Source: CATQGW01 sp965262235
Lineage (GTDB): Bacteria > Chloroflexota > Dehalococcoidia > Bin125
Length of the DNA stretch: 64,000 nt
NCBI GenBank assembly: GCA_965262235.1
Contig: OZ253504.1
Location: forward strand, 2,046,001 to 2,110,000
Reading direction: 5' to 3'
Positions within the stretch are counted from its first letter, which is position 1, and the number at the start of each line of letters is the position of its first letter. The notes beneath the pieces are model-generated. The model was not told the origin of the DNA. It did not search any database and was given only the letters and a program-made list of their open reading frames with translations. Below are positions 1 to 7,903 of the stretch, one piece after another. Made by a program: the position numbers and the translations under genes.

Positions 1-738
1 ACCGGGACGCGGGAGGAGAAGCTCGAGAAGTTCGCCGACCCCGAGGTGCGCAAGAACATCAGGGCGGAGATCGACGAGGCGATCAAGAAGCTCGGCCAGA
101 CTCAGGCGCTCGGCGGACCGATCGAAGAGCTGCTGATCCAGGACCTCGGGCATCAGCCGGAGCTTGAGGACTACGTCGGCAAGACGGTTGGCGATGTCGC
201 CGAGGCCCGCGGCGTCCACGCGGTCGACGCGATGCTCGACCTCGCCCTGGAGACCGATCTCGCCGCCGAGTTCCTCACGCCGATGCGCGAGCAGAACCAC
301 GAGTGGGTGGCCGAGATGATGTCATCGCCGTACGTCGTGCCGGGCGTCTCCGATGGCGGCGCGCACACGAAGTTCCTCACGGCGGGCTCCTACCCGACCG
401 ACTTCCTGATGTGGTTGGTGCGCGACACCAAGCAGATGACGCTTGAGGAAGCCCATTACCGGCTCTCCTACCTGCCGGCCCGCGCCGCCGGCTTCCGCGA
501 CCGCGGAATGCTCACCGAGGGCGCGCCCGCCGACGTGGTCGTCTACGACCTCGAAGGCCTCAAGATCACGCCGGAGTGGACCGGCGAGATCGTGCACGAC
601 TTCCCCGGTGGCGAGTGGCGGCGCATCCAGCGCCCCGACGGCTACCGCTGGATCCTCGTGAACGGCGAGGTCACGTTTGAGGACGGACGCGAGACCGGGG
701 CCACCCCCGGCAAGCTGCTCCGCCACGGCCGCGCCTAA
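1..738 (+). CDS. N-acyl-D-amino-acid deacylase family amidohydrolase, 5'-truncated by window
   Basis: The reading frame is open from base 1, so this is the C-terminal 245 residues of a larger protein. It aligns without gaps to the C-terminal half of the next gene (1074-2804), differing at roughly one residue in eight by eye. That gene is about 576 residues and carries the full metal-binding signature. The visible part keeps the SDGGAH motif (around base 348), whose Asp is the late metal/catalytic residue of D-aminoacylase-type amidohydrolases. Members remove acyl groups from N-acyl-D-amino acids or act as related imidases; the exact substrate cannot be read from the sequence. The GTG at 46 is inside the conserved region and is not the start. 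Confidence 0.88.
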   Translation, partial: TGTREEKLEKFADPEVRKNIRAEIDEAIKKLGQTQALGGPIEELLIQDLGHQPELEDYVGKTVGDVAEARGVHAVDAMLDLALETDLAAEFLTPMREQNHEWVAEMMSSPYVVPGVSDGGAHTKFLTAGSYPTDFLMWLVRDTKQMTLEEAHYRLSYLPARAAGFRDRGMLTEGAPADVVVYDLEGLKITPEWTGEIVHDFPGGEWRRIQRPDGYRWILVNGEVTFEDGRETGATPGKLLRHGRA

Positions 739-770
739 CGACTGTCGCGCTCTGATCGGCTAAGTCGGCG

Positions 771-814
771 CGGTGTGCGCCACGCTCTCCGCCCGCACGG
801 AGAGCGGCACACCG
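771..814. terminator. Long imperfect hairpin after the first amidohydrolase
   Basis: CGGTGTGC (771-778), a four-base bulge and CGCTCTCCG pair with CGGAGAGCG and GCACACCG, around a short loop near 792-797. It lies 33 bases after the stop codon. No T tract follows, so it is either a weak terminator, a 3'-end stabiliser or an operator-like structure. Confidence 0.5.
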
Positions 815-878
815 CCGCCGACGGCTTACGCTGACCATCGCGATAGGACGCTCGTGGTGATCTGACGTCCACCCTGCG

Positions 879-884
879 TATCTT
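879..884 (+). promoter_or_regulatory. Possible -10 box TATCTT of a short leader transcript
   Basis: TATCTT lies about 50 bases before the terminator-like hairpin at 936-965 and inside the 335-base gap between the tandem amidohydrolases. It resembles the -10 boxes seen elsewhere in this window. No convincing -35 box is visible. A GTG eight bases downstream opens a 64-codon frame through the hairpin that does not look like a protein. Confidence 0.3.
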
Positions 885-935
885 GGGATCGGGTGTCAGT
901 GTCTGCTGCGCGACGACTAGAACCGGCTCATCATT

Positions 936-972
936 GCGGGCCTCCGTCTTCGGGCGGAGGCCCGCGGTCGTT
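936..972 (+). terminator. Intrinsic terminator or attenuator ahead of second amidohydrolase
   Basis: GCGGGCCTCCG (936-946) pairs perfectly with CGGAGGCCCGC (955-965), with an 8-base loop and a T-containing tail (GTTTCT) just after. It sits about 108 bases before the start codon at 1074, so it either ends a short upstream transcript or attenuates the downstream gene. Confidence 0.55.
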
Positions 973-1073
973 TCTGGGCCGGTGGACCCTTGACCGCGTG
1001 GGAATCGGTATGTTGGGGCTCATCTCGGGATTGCGCATTGACGCAGCATTCGGAGCCGGTGGAGGAGCGCTCG

Positions 1074-2804
1074 ATGGCCAGGTTTGATGTTCTGATTCGC
1101 GGCGGCACGGTGGTCGATGGGACCCGGGTGCCGAAGTTCAAGGCCGATATGGGGATCAAGGATGGTCGTGTCGCCCAGGTCGGCGGCAGGATGGACCCGG
1201 CCGACGCTGACCAGGTGCTTGAGGCCGATGGTTTAATCGTCGCGCCCGGCTTCGTCGACCTGCACACCCACTACGACGCGCAGATCCAGTGGGACCCCTA
1301 CTGCACCATTTCGGGCTGGCACGGTGTCACCTCGGTGGTGCTCGGCAACTGCGGCTTCGGCTTCGCGCCGGTTCGCGAGGAGGAGCGCGACCGCGCGATG
1401 CTGACCATGTCGCGCACCGAGGCGATCCCCTTCGAATCGATGAAGGAAGGAATGCTCTGGGACTGGATCACCTTTCCCGAGTTCCTCGAGTCGCTCGACC
1501 GCATCCCCAAGGGCGTCAACTGCCTCTCCTACGTGCCGCTGGCCCCGCTCATGACCTGGGTGATGGGCCTCGAGGCGGCCAAGCACCGCCGCGCCACCGA
1601 CGAAGAGATCGCCGAGATGCAGAGGCTCCTGCACGAGGCGATGGATGCCGGCGCCTGCGGCTGGTCGACCCAGCGGCTCGGCGTCAACTCGGTGCAGGCC
1701 GACTACGACGGCACCCCGATGGTGACCGACATCATGAGCGACAACGAATGCCTGGCGTTGGCCGAGGTGCTCGCCGAGCGGGACGAAGGCTTCATCCAGA
1801 TCACCCAGTTCACCGGTGACCTCGATGTCGACCTCGAGTTCCAGTCGAAGCTTGCGGCGACGGCCAAGCGGCCGATTCTGCACAACATCGTCGTGGTGAG
1901 TCCCAAGACGCCGGACGTGCACCGCGACCGGATGAAGTGGCTCGAAGAGTGCAACGCACGCGGCGAGCCGATCTTCGGTCAGGGCGCGACGATCCGCGTC
2001 GCCATCGGCTTCACGCTCGAGGACTGGAACCTCTACGACTCCAGCCCAGCCTGGAACCACGCCACGACCGGGACGCGCGAAGAGAAGCTGGAGAAGTTCG
2101 CCGACCCCGAGGTGCGCGAGAACATCAGGGCTGAGATCGATGAGGCGATCAGGAAGCTCGGCCAGACTCAGAGCCTGGGCGGCCCGATCGAAGAGCTGCT
2201 GATCCAGGACCTCGCGCACAAACCGGAGCTCGAGCAATACGTCGGCCTGACCGTTGGCGATGTCGCCAAAGCCCGCGGCGTGCACGCTGTTGACGCGATG
2301 CTCGACCTGGCGCTTGAGACCGACCTTGCCGCCGAGTTCCTCACCCCGGAACGCGACCCGAACGACGAGTGGATGGCTGAGATGATGTCGTCGCCGTACG
2401 TCATCCCCGGCGTCTCGGACGGCGGCGCGCACACCAAGTTCTTCGTCGGCGGCTCGTACCCGACCGACTTCCTCATGTGGTTGGTGCGCGACACGGGCCG
2501 GATGACGCTGGAAGAGGCGCACTACCGGCTCTCCTACCTGCCCGCCCGCGCGGCCGGCTTCCGTGACCGTGGGATGCTGACTGAAGGCGCACCAGCGGAC
2601 GTGGTTGTCTACGACCTCGACGCACTCAACATCATCCCGGGTGGGCCCGGCGAGATCGTGCACGACTTCCCCGGTGGCGAGTGGCGGCGCATCAAGCGCC
2701 CCGACGGCTACCGCTGGATTCTCGTGAACGGCGAGGTCACGTTCGAGGACGGACGCGAGACCGGGGCCACCCCCGGCAAGCTGCTCCGCCACGGCCGCGG
2801 CTAA
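1074..2804 (+). CDS. N-acyl-D-amino-acid deacylase family amidohydrolase
   Basis: A 576-residue metal-dependent amidohydrolase of the D-aminoacylase type. The N-terminal beta domain starts FDVLIRGGTVVDG; the metal-binding HTH is at residues 64-66 (within FVDLHTHYDAQ), a GNCGFGFAPV segment follows near residue 100, and the late metal/catalytic Asp is D449 in SDGGAH. The start is placed at ATG 1074 because a strong GGAGGAG ribosome site lies 6-7 bases upstream and the family's N-terminus begins there; the frame itself is open further upstream. It is a tandem paralogue of the truncated gene at 1-738, and a strong terminator follows at 2830. The family acts on N-acyl-D-amino acids or related cyclic amides; the substrate is not determined. 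Confidence 0.9.
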   Translation: MARFDVLIRGGTVVDGTRVPKFKADMGIKDGRVAQVGGRMDPADADQVLEADGLIVAPGFVDLHTHYDAQIQWDPYCTISGWHGVTSVVLGNCGFGFAPVREEERDRAMLTMSRTEAIPFESMKEGMLWDWITFPEFLESLDRIPKGVNCLSYVPLAPLMTWVMGLEAAKHRRATDEEIAEMQRLLHEAMDAGACGWSTQRLGVNSVQADYDGTPMVTDIMSDNECLALAEVLAERDEGFIQITQFTGDLDVDLEFQSKLAATAKRPILHNIVVVSPKTPDVHRDRMKWLEECNARGEPIFGQGATIRVAIGFTLEDWNLYDSSPAWNHATTGTREEKLEKFADPEVRENIRAEIDEAIRKLGQTQSLGGPIEELLIQDLAHKPELEQYVGLTVGDVAKARGVHAVDAMLDLALETDLAAEFLTPERDPNDEWMAEMMSSPYVIPGVSDGGAHTKFFVGGSYPTDFLMWLVRDTGRMTLEEAHYRLSYLPARAAGFRDRGMLTEGAPADVVVYDLDALNIIPGGPGEIVHDFPGGEWRRIKRPDGYRWILVNGEVTFEDGRETGATPGKLLRHGRG

Positions 2805-2829
2805 GCCCTATCATCTGCGTGGGGAGTCC

Positions 2830-2862
2830 GAACCCCCGCCGCAAGGCGGGGGTTCGTTATTT
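2830..2862 (+). terminator. Rho-independent terminator after amidohydrolase
   Basis: GAACCCCCGCC (2830-2840), tetraloop GCAA, GGCGGGGGTTC (2845-2855): an 11-bp perfect stem followed by GTTATTTCT. It separates the amidohydrolases from the RelA/SpoT module. Confidence 0.85.
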
Positions 2863-2911
2863 CTCTGCCTCACGATGATCGTTCCTTGGTGCTCGCCAGG
2901 TTCCGACGGCG

Positions 2912-2917
2912 TACGGT
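2912..2917 (+). promoter_or_regulatory. -10 box TACGGT, six bases before the start codon
   Basis: TACGGT, then GAAGGC, then ATG at 2924. The six-base spacing would put the transcription start at or next to the start codon, as in several other genes of this window. Confidence 0.45.
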
Positions 2918-2923
2918 GAAGGC

Positions 2924-3706
2924 ATGGAGCAATATTCACGCGGCGCCGTTGACCGCTTGGGCAAGCGACTTCGAGAGGCCGACGAACGATCTGACGAGGA
3001 TGTCTCGATGTATGTCGTTTGGAGCACCAGCTACTCCGGTGCGATGCACGAGGTGCAGGCCAAGGTGGCGGGGTGCTCTCGCGGCGCTGGCCTTGATGAC
3101 CCGATCGCCGCGCGGATCAAACAGATTGACTCGGTCGTCGCGAAGCTGCGGCGCATGCCAACCAAATTGTCGGGCCTCGAAGATATTGCCGGTTGCCGGA
3201 TCGCCGTTCCTACGACGGGCGACGTTGACCGGCTACTGGCCCAGTGCGTGACTCTGGATGTCTCCCGCGTGCGCGACTATCGCGAGTCGCCAAACAACAG
3301 CTATCGCGCCGTTCACTTAACTGTCCGTGCCAGCGACCGCAAACCTGTGGAACTGCAGTTGCGGACGCACCTGCAAGACCTGTGGGCAAACCTCGCTGAA
3401 CGATGCGCCGCTCTCATCGATCTTCAACTGAAATACGGTGGCGGACCCTCTGATCTGCGTGATCTGCTCAAGGTGACATCCGTGTATGCCGCGACTCTGG
3501 ACGAGGAACGCGCGCGAATTCGAGGCCGGCGGGCACGACTTGATGACTTTGCACAATCCTTCAACACACTCGTTGACGACGCTCCCGATCTGCTCTCGAA
3601 AACCGCTGCGACGCTGGAGGCTAAAGAAGGACAGCTGAGCCAGGAGATTGAGGATTTTCGCGGAATCTGCGATGATTTCGTTCGACGACTGAGGGACGGC
3701 CGATGA
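2924..3706 (+). CDS. RelA/SpoT synthetase-domain protein (small alarmone synthetase-like)
   Basis: A 260-residue protein with a RelA/SpoT nucleotidyltransferase domain at about residues 35-165 and no HD hydrolase, TGS or ACT domain. Catalytic-type residues are kept: D87 in LEDIAGCRIAV, Y127 and H131 in SYRAVHL, E143 in VELQLRT, and W154. The remaining C-terminus is helical, probably coiled coil. The family transfers pyrophosphate from ATP to GDP/GTP or, in toxic members, to adenine nucleotides or tRNA. The gene overlaps the next by four bases (ATGA), so the two are translationally coupled. A strong terminator lies just upstream. Codon use here is visibly more A/T-rich than in the neighbours, hinting at acquisition. 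Housekeeping SAS, toxSAS toxin or phage-defence effector are all possible. Confidence 0.8.
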   Translation: MEQYSRGAVDRLGKRLREADERSDEDVSMYVVWSTSYSGAMHEVQAKVAGCSRGAGLDDPIAARIKQIDSVVAKLRRMPTKLSGLEDIAGCRIAVPTTGDVDRLLAQCVTLDVSRVRDYRESPNNSYRAVHLTVRASDRKPVELQLRTHLQDLWANLAERCAALIDLQLKYGGGPSDLRDLLKVTSVYAATLDEERARIRGRRARLDDFAQSFNTLVDDAPDLLSKTAATLEAKEGQLSQEIEDFRGICDDFVRRLRDGR

Positions 3707-3939
3707 ACTACTTCCTGCTGACCTACGAGCGTGATGTCGATCGCGCCACCGTCACTCGCTATGAAGACGAGCCAAAAGCGTTTGCGGCGCTTGAGCGAGA
3801 GACGCTTAACAAGCGTGCCACCGACGAGGTGGTTCTCTTCGTCGCGGAGTCGGAGGAGACGCTGCGCCGTACCCACTCTCGCTACTTCTACGACGCGGCC
3901 GAGATGGTTGACTCGGCACTTGAGGCGATCTTGGATTGA
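3703..3939 (+). CDS. Small protein coupled to RelA/SpoT gene, candidate antitoxin or regulator
   Basis: A 78-residue acidic protein starting MNYFLLTYERDVD and containing LRRTHSRYF near the C-terminus. The ATG overlaps the stop of the RelA/SpoT gene (ATGA), so both are expressed together. From memory, small proteins with an N-terminal hydrophobic strand and a THARYF-like motif accompany RelA/SpoT-domain genes elsewhere, but this was not checked. No known domain is recognised. Its position fits an antitoxin or modulator of the synthetase; that role is inference. A 77-base spacer, then a possible tiny ORF, follows. Confidence 0.7.
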   Translation: MNYFLLTYERDVDRATVTRYEDEPKAFAALERETLNKRATDEVVLFVAESEETLRRTHSRYFYDAAEMVDSALEAILD

Positions 3940-4015
3940 CCTCCGACCTATCTCATACAGAGCCCTCGGCGTCATCCGGGTCTGACGAAGCGCCGACCGC
4001 ATAGGAGTGACCCCT

Positions 4016-4147
4016 ATGGTCGCCCTGTCCGTTGCTGATATCTGGCCCACAGCGTCGCGCCCGGGCGTGGGCGACCCCGAGCGTCGCCCCTACAGAGATG
4101 TCCTGAGTGCTGAGTTCGACTTGCGCCTGACCCCTACGGACGGATGA
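4016..4147 (+). CDS. Possible 43-codon small ORF, uncertain
   Basis: ATG 4016 is preceded at good spacing by AGGAG (4003-4007) and opens 43 codons ending at TGA 4145, running into the 3' end of the opposite-strand carboxyltransferase gene. The same upstream bases also form the inverted repeat CATAGG/CCTATG (4000-4018), so the ribosome-site match may be accidental. No similarity is recognised. Confidence 0.2.
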   Translation: MVALSVADIWPTASRPGVGDPERRPYRDVLSAEFDLRLTPTDG

Positions 4148-5735
4148 TTCGTTTTGGCCGCTGGGCCAGACGCTTCAGCATTGGCTGTGCGGCATCGACG
4201 AAGCGGAACGCGATGCGGCGCGTCTCACGCGGGTCGATCAGGTCGATCACATCGAACTGGTGAGCGGCCTTGAGCGGTGAGCGCAGCGCCAACAGCCGAT
4301 TCTCGATCATCTCGCGATGCGCCTCGGGATCGGGCGCGTTCTCGATTTCGCGTCGGTACGCCGCAGCAACGCCGCCTTCGATCGGAATCCCGCCCCACTC
4401 GCCCGCCGGCCAGCCGAAGCGCATGTTCACGCCGTCCGGCACGCCCATGCTGTTGGGCGCGTCGGCCGCCACCCCGTAGGACTTGCGCACGTTGAACTCG
4501 ACCTTCGGCACCTGCGCCTCGTAGGACGCGATCAGCGCCCGCGTGCCGCGCCGCATCGTCGCTTGCTGTTCCGCGCGCGAGCCGAGCATGAAGCCCGGCA
4601 TGTCCAGAAAAATCACCATCGGCAGATTGAAGCCATCGCAGAGATCGACGAAATGCGCGAACTTGTCGGCCGCATCGCCGTTCATCGCGCCCGCCATGAC
4701 CAGCGGGTCGCTGGCCATCACGCCCACGCTATAGCCACCGATCCGCGCGAAGCCGGTGATGATTGCCCCGCCCCAATGGCGGCGCATCTCGAAAAACTCA
4801 CCGTTGTCGAAGACCAGGCGCACCAGCTTGCGCGGGTCGTAGGGTCGCTTGCGGTTCTCCGGAATGATCCGCAGCAGCTCTTCCACGCGCCGGTGCGGGT
4901 CGTCGCCGGTCTCGACGCGGGGCGCTACGTCGCCCGTGGTGTCGGGCAGGTAGGAGAGGAACTGCTTGATCTGGTCGAAGGCGTCCTCCTCCGACTCCGC
5001 CTCGTTGTCGACCTGGCCGCTCTGATGCACATGCACCGCCGAGCCGCCGAGCTCCTCCTTGTTGAAGGTCTCGCCGATCGCGCGGCGCACGACCGGCGGT
5101 CCTGAGGGGAAGATCTGCGACTGACCCTTGATCATCACGGTGAAGTGCGAGAGCAGGGCGAACGCCGCCGGCGCGCCGGCCACCGAGCCCATGATTCCCG
5201 CCGCCACGGGCACCTTGTTGAGCAACTGAATGTGCCGCCACCAGGTCTGCCCGCCGGGTAGCGCCATCCGGCCCTCTGCCTCATCACGCTTGGCGCTGTG
5301 GCCCACGCCCTCGATCAGCTGAACGTAGGGCAGGCCGTACTGGGTCGCGAAGGGGGTTGCGAACTGCGAGGCGCCCTTCGAGACGTTGTGCGGGCTGCCG
5401 CCGGAGATCGTGAAGTCGTCGCCGCCGATCACGATGTTGCGCCCGTCGATCTGGCCCATCCCCATGATGAACGCACCCGGGGTGAAGTCGCGCAGATTCT
5501 GGTTGGCGTCGTATTCGTAGGCGCCGACCAGCGGGCCGGCTTCGAAGAACGAGCCGGGATCCAGGAACTTCTCGACTCGTTCGCGAATCGTGTAGCGTCC
5601 GCCGGCGTGCTGGCGAGCGATCCGATCGGGTCCGCCCATCTCACGGGCGAGCGACTTGATGTACTCGATCTCATCGACGGCGCCCTGCCAGTCCTCGCCG
5701 GGCTTCCAGGATTCGCGCGTCTGGTCAACGGGCAT
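4134..5735 (-). CDS. Acyl-CoA carboxylase carboxyltransferase (beta) subunit
   Basis: A 533-residue biotin-dependent carboxyltransferase of the propionyl/methylcrotonyl-CoA carboxylase type, a usual length for the family. The N-terminal half has HAGGRYTIRERVEKFLDPGSF, a typical opening for these enzymes. Glycine-rich oxyanion-hole segments are GSVAGAPAAF (near residue 190) and, in the C-terminal half, DMPGFMLGSRAE (near 380). It moves carboxyl from carboxybiotin to an acyl-CoA. No biotin carboxylase or biotin carrier gene lies nearby, so the partner must be encoded elsewhere. Acyl substrate (propionyl, methylcrotonyl or geranyl-CoA) is not assigned. Confidence 0.9.
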   Translation of the reverse strand: MPVDQTRESWKPGEDWQGAVDEIEYIKSLAREMGGPDRIARQHAGGRYTIRERVEKFLDPGSFFEAGPLVGAYEYDANQNLRDFTPGAFIMGMGQIDGRNIVIGGDDFTISGGSPHNVSKGASQFATPFATQYGLPYVQLIEGVGHSAKRDEAEGRMALPGGQTWWRHIQLLNKVPVAAGIMGSVAGAPAAFALLSHFTVMIKGQSQIFPSGPPVVRRAIGETFNKEELGGSAVHVHQSGQVDNEAESEEDAFDQIKQFLSYLPDTTGDVAPRVETGDDPHRRVEELLRIIPENRKRPYDPRKLVRLVFDNGEFFEMRRHWGGAIITGFARIGGYSVGVMASDPLVMAGAMNGDAADKFAHFVDLCDGFNLPMVIFLDMPGFMLGSRAEQQATMRRGTRALIASYEAQVPKVEFNVRKSYGVAADAPNSMGVPDGVNMRFGWPAGEWGGIPIEGGVAAAYRREIENAPDPEAHREMIENRLLALRSPLKAAHQFDVIDLIDPRETRRIAFRFVDAAQPMLKRLAQRPKRIIRP

Positions 5736-5847
5736 CGTGTGCCACTCCTCGTCACAGTCCTCAGTCGGGAATTAGCGTCAGTCTACGGCCACCAACTCTC
5801 GTTAGCTGCCAACAGCTGCCGCCAGCTGATCATCGCGCTGTCGGCGA

Positions 5848-7377
5848 TCAGCGGGGGCCGCTGGACCACCAGTCGGGGCTCTCGCTGAGGCTCAGGGCGT
5901 TGAGCGTGATCTTGTCAGCGGCGCCGACGTCATCGGAGACGATCAGCCAGACGGCGCGCGAGCTGTCGACCAGGCGGATGGCGCCTGCGGGACCGTCGTA
6001 GGCGATCGCGCGGCCCGTGCGGTCGCCGACCGCGGTGTAGCCGGACCAGGCGAGCAGCCACTCGCGGAGGCCCTCATGGCCCTCGCGGTGTTCGGTCGCG
6101 TCATCGAAGGCGATCAGCCAGATCGCGACAGTGACACGGCGTCGGTCGACCGTCGACCAGACCGCCAGCTGGTCGCCGCCCCAGCCGGCCGCGGCGATCG
6201 AGCCGCGCTCGGCGTCCTGGGTGGACAGTGCGACGAACTTGCTCAGATAGAGTTCGCCCATCGTGGTGGTGTCGGGCTCCTCGCTGGGGTCGAACACCTT
6301 CGAGCGCAGTTCGGCCAACAGCGCGGCGTCGATCGGTGGCTCGCGCGACGCCAGCTTGTCGGGGTGCAGAATCTGCTCGGAGGAATCCGGCGGGTCGGAG
6401 AGCAACTCGTCGATGCGCTGCCAGCCGCCCTCCTGCCGCTGGCCGCGTACGTAGTCGGCGCCGCTCTGGTAGCGAGAGAAGAACTGTTGGCCCCGCAACG
6501 GCGCGAGGCCGAGCGACAGACCGTTGTGCTGCGCCGCCCAGACCCCTCCCGAACCCCATTCGTAGTCGCCGGCCAGCTCCCGACCCATCGCTGAGGCCCG
6601 ATCGATCGTCGCGGTCACCGCGTCACCTTCGACGATCCATGAGATCGCCTGCCCGTGATCGTCCGTCACGTCTTCGTAGACCGCGGTCAGGCCGCCGTCG
6701 AGCGACTGGTCCTGAAGCGCATGGACGATCTCGTGCGAAACCGTGCCGAAGGTGTAGCGCTCGAGCGGGGTGTCGCCGATCAGCGTGATCGTCGCGGTTT
6801 CAGTGGAGTACCAGCCGCCGTAGCTGTAGGTCGCGAGCGCGCCGAGGATGGCGGGCGTCCAATCGGGATGGTCGATGCCAAGCGCGCGCTCGAACAGCCA
6901 GAGGTTGTCGGAGTCGCCGATCTGGTCTTCGTGCAACAGGGCGTGGCAGGCGACGACGCGCAGATTGTCGTGCGAGATCACGCGGATCGGCGGCATCGGG
7001 TCGAGCGGCAGCTCGCGCCCGACTGCCGTGAGCTTCGCGAGGTCTCCGATCCAGTCCAGCTCGGCTGGTCCGACCGGGTCGAAGAAGCGCTCAACATCGT
7101 CGGGGTGTGCATCTTCACCGAACACCGAGAAGGCGGCGCCGCGGGGCAGCAGGCCCGCGTTCGCGCGACACCAGTTGCGCTCGTTGATGACCGACTCATG
7201 ATGGTCCGCTGACCACTCCGCGAGCCTGTCGGCGGTGATGAAGGTCTGGATCGGCCACTCCCAGTCGAGCGGTTCGTCACCCCACTCGATGGTCGCCCCG
7301 GAGCACGCGCTCGCGCTCAGCGCGACCAGCAGCACCGCCGCGAGCAGCGGTCCGATCGGCCAGCGACGCGCCATCAT
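5848..7377 (-). CDS. Predicted lipoprotein with HEXXH zinc-protease motif
   Basis: A 510-residue secreted protein. The chosen start gives MMARRWPIGPLLAAVLLVAL followed by SASAC, a lipoprotein-like signal with Cys25 as the anchor; the lipobox is imperfect. HEIVH occurs at residues 215-219 in the helix SHEIVHALQDQ, and E250 in WIVEGDA is a candidate third zinc ligand, the arrangement of gluzincin-like metalloproteases. The frame is open 23 codons further upstream (to 7446), but that extension would place the signal peptide internally, so it is left out. It probably acts outside the membrane as a peptidase; the substrate is unknown. The gene stands alone, divergent from the next. Confidence 0.75.
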   Translation of the reverse strand: MMARRWPIGPLLAAVLLVALSASACSGATIEWGDEPLDWEWPIQTFITADRLAEWSADHHESVINERNWCRANAGLLPRGAAFSVFGEDAHPDDVERFFDPVGPAELDWIGDLAKLTAVGRELPLDPMPPIRVISHDNLRVVACHALLHEDQIGDSDNLWLFERALGIDHPDWTPAILGALATYSYGGWYSTETATITLIGDTPLERYTFGTVSHEIVHALQDQSLDGGLTAVYEDVTDDHGQAISWIVEGDAVTATIDRASAMGRELAGDYEWGSGGVWAAQHNGLSLGLAPLRGQQFFSRYQSGADYVRGQRQEGGWQRIDELLSDPPDSSEQILHPDKLASREPPIDAALLAELRSKVFDPSEEPDTTTMGELYLSKFVALSTQDAERGSIAAAGWGGDQLAVWSTVDRRRVTVAIWLIAFDDATEHREGHEGLREWLLAWSGYTAVGDRTGRAIAYDGPAGAIRLVDSSRAVWLIVSDDVGAADKITLNALSLSESPDWWSSGPR

Positions 7378-7484
7378 CACCCTGCCTTCCAGTCGGCCGT
7401 GTCGGCAAACGGTTCGAAAACCGATCTCTGGAACAGACTGAGCCATTTCTGATACTCTCGCGGCTCTGCGAGCAGGGACAGATC

Positions 7485-7892
7485 ATGACCGACCGAGTTG
7501 ATGCGCGGCGCAGACCATCCCCGTCTGCGGGACAGGGCGCGCGAGTGGGCGCTGCGGCGATCGACGTCAGCCCGATCGTGGTGCGATGGATCGTGTTCGA
7601 CACTGGCGAATACATCGCCGAGCCGCCCCTCCGTTTCGAAGTGTCGTTCGATGCCGAGGCAGGGCTCTTCGATCTTGAGGGCGACTTCGGGGTCATCTTG
7701 TGCGCCGAGACACGCGACAAGCTTGAGGATGTGCTCGCCGACACGCTCGGACTCCAGTGGGATGAGTACGCGCTCGCAGGCCCCGACGCGCTCTCGCCGA
7801 AGGCACAGGAGCTGCGACTGGAGCTTCTGCAGCGATACATCCCCGCGTCCGGCCGTGGCGAAGACCGTAAGCCTGCCAGCCTGCCTGCGTGA
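7485..7892 (+). CDS. Hypothetical protein, 135 residues
   Basis: An acidic protein without signal peptide or membrane segment; the first 25 residues look disordered and basic, the rest (FDTGEYIAEPPLRFEVSF onward) reads like a small mixed alpha/beta domain. Codon positions are G/C-biased at the third base as in neighbours, supporting a real gene. A GATACT box at 7451 could be its -10. No family is recognised. It is divergent from the lipoprotein gene and convergent with the LLM oxidoreductase. Confidence 0.6.
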   Translation: MTDRVDARRRPSPSAGQGARVGAAAIDVSPIVVRWIVFDTGEYIAEPPLRFEVSFDAEAGLFDLEGDFGVILCAETRDKLEDVLADTLGLQWDEYALAGPDALSPKAQELRLELLQRYIPASGRGEDRKPASLPA

Positions 7893-7903
7893 TTTGACGC
7901 TCG

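Noticed and set aside
990..1073. TTGACC near 990 and TATGTT near 1009 as a promoter for the second amidohydrolase
   Set aside because: The spacing is 13 bases, too short for a sigma-70 promoter.
1233..2792. A 519-codon minus-strand frame opposite the amidohydrolase
   Set aside because: GC-rich coding DNA leaves long open antisense frames; it has no protein-like motifs and the plus strand carries a clear enzyme.
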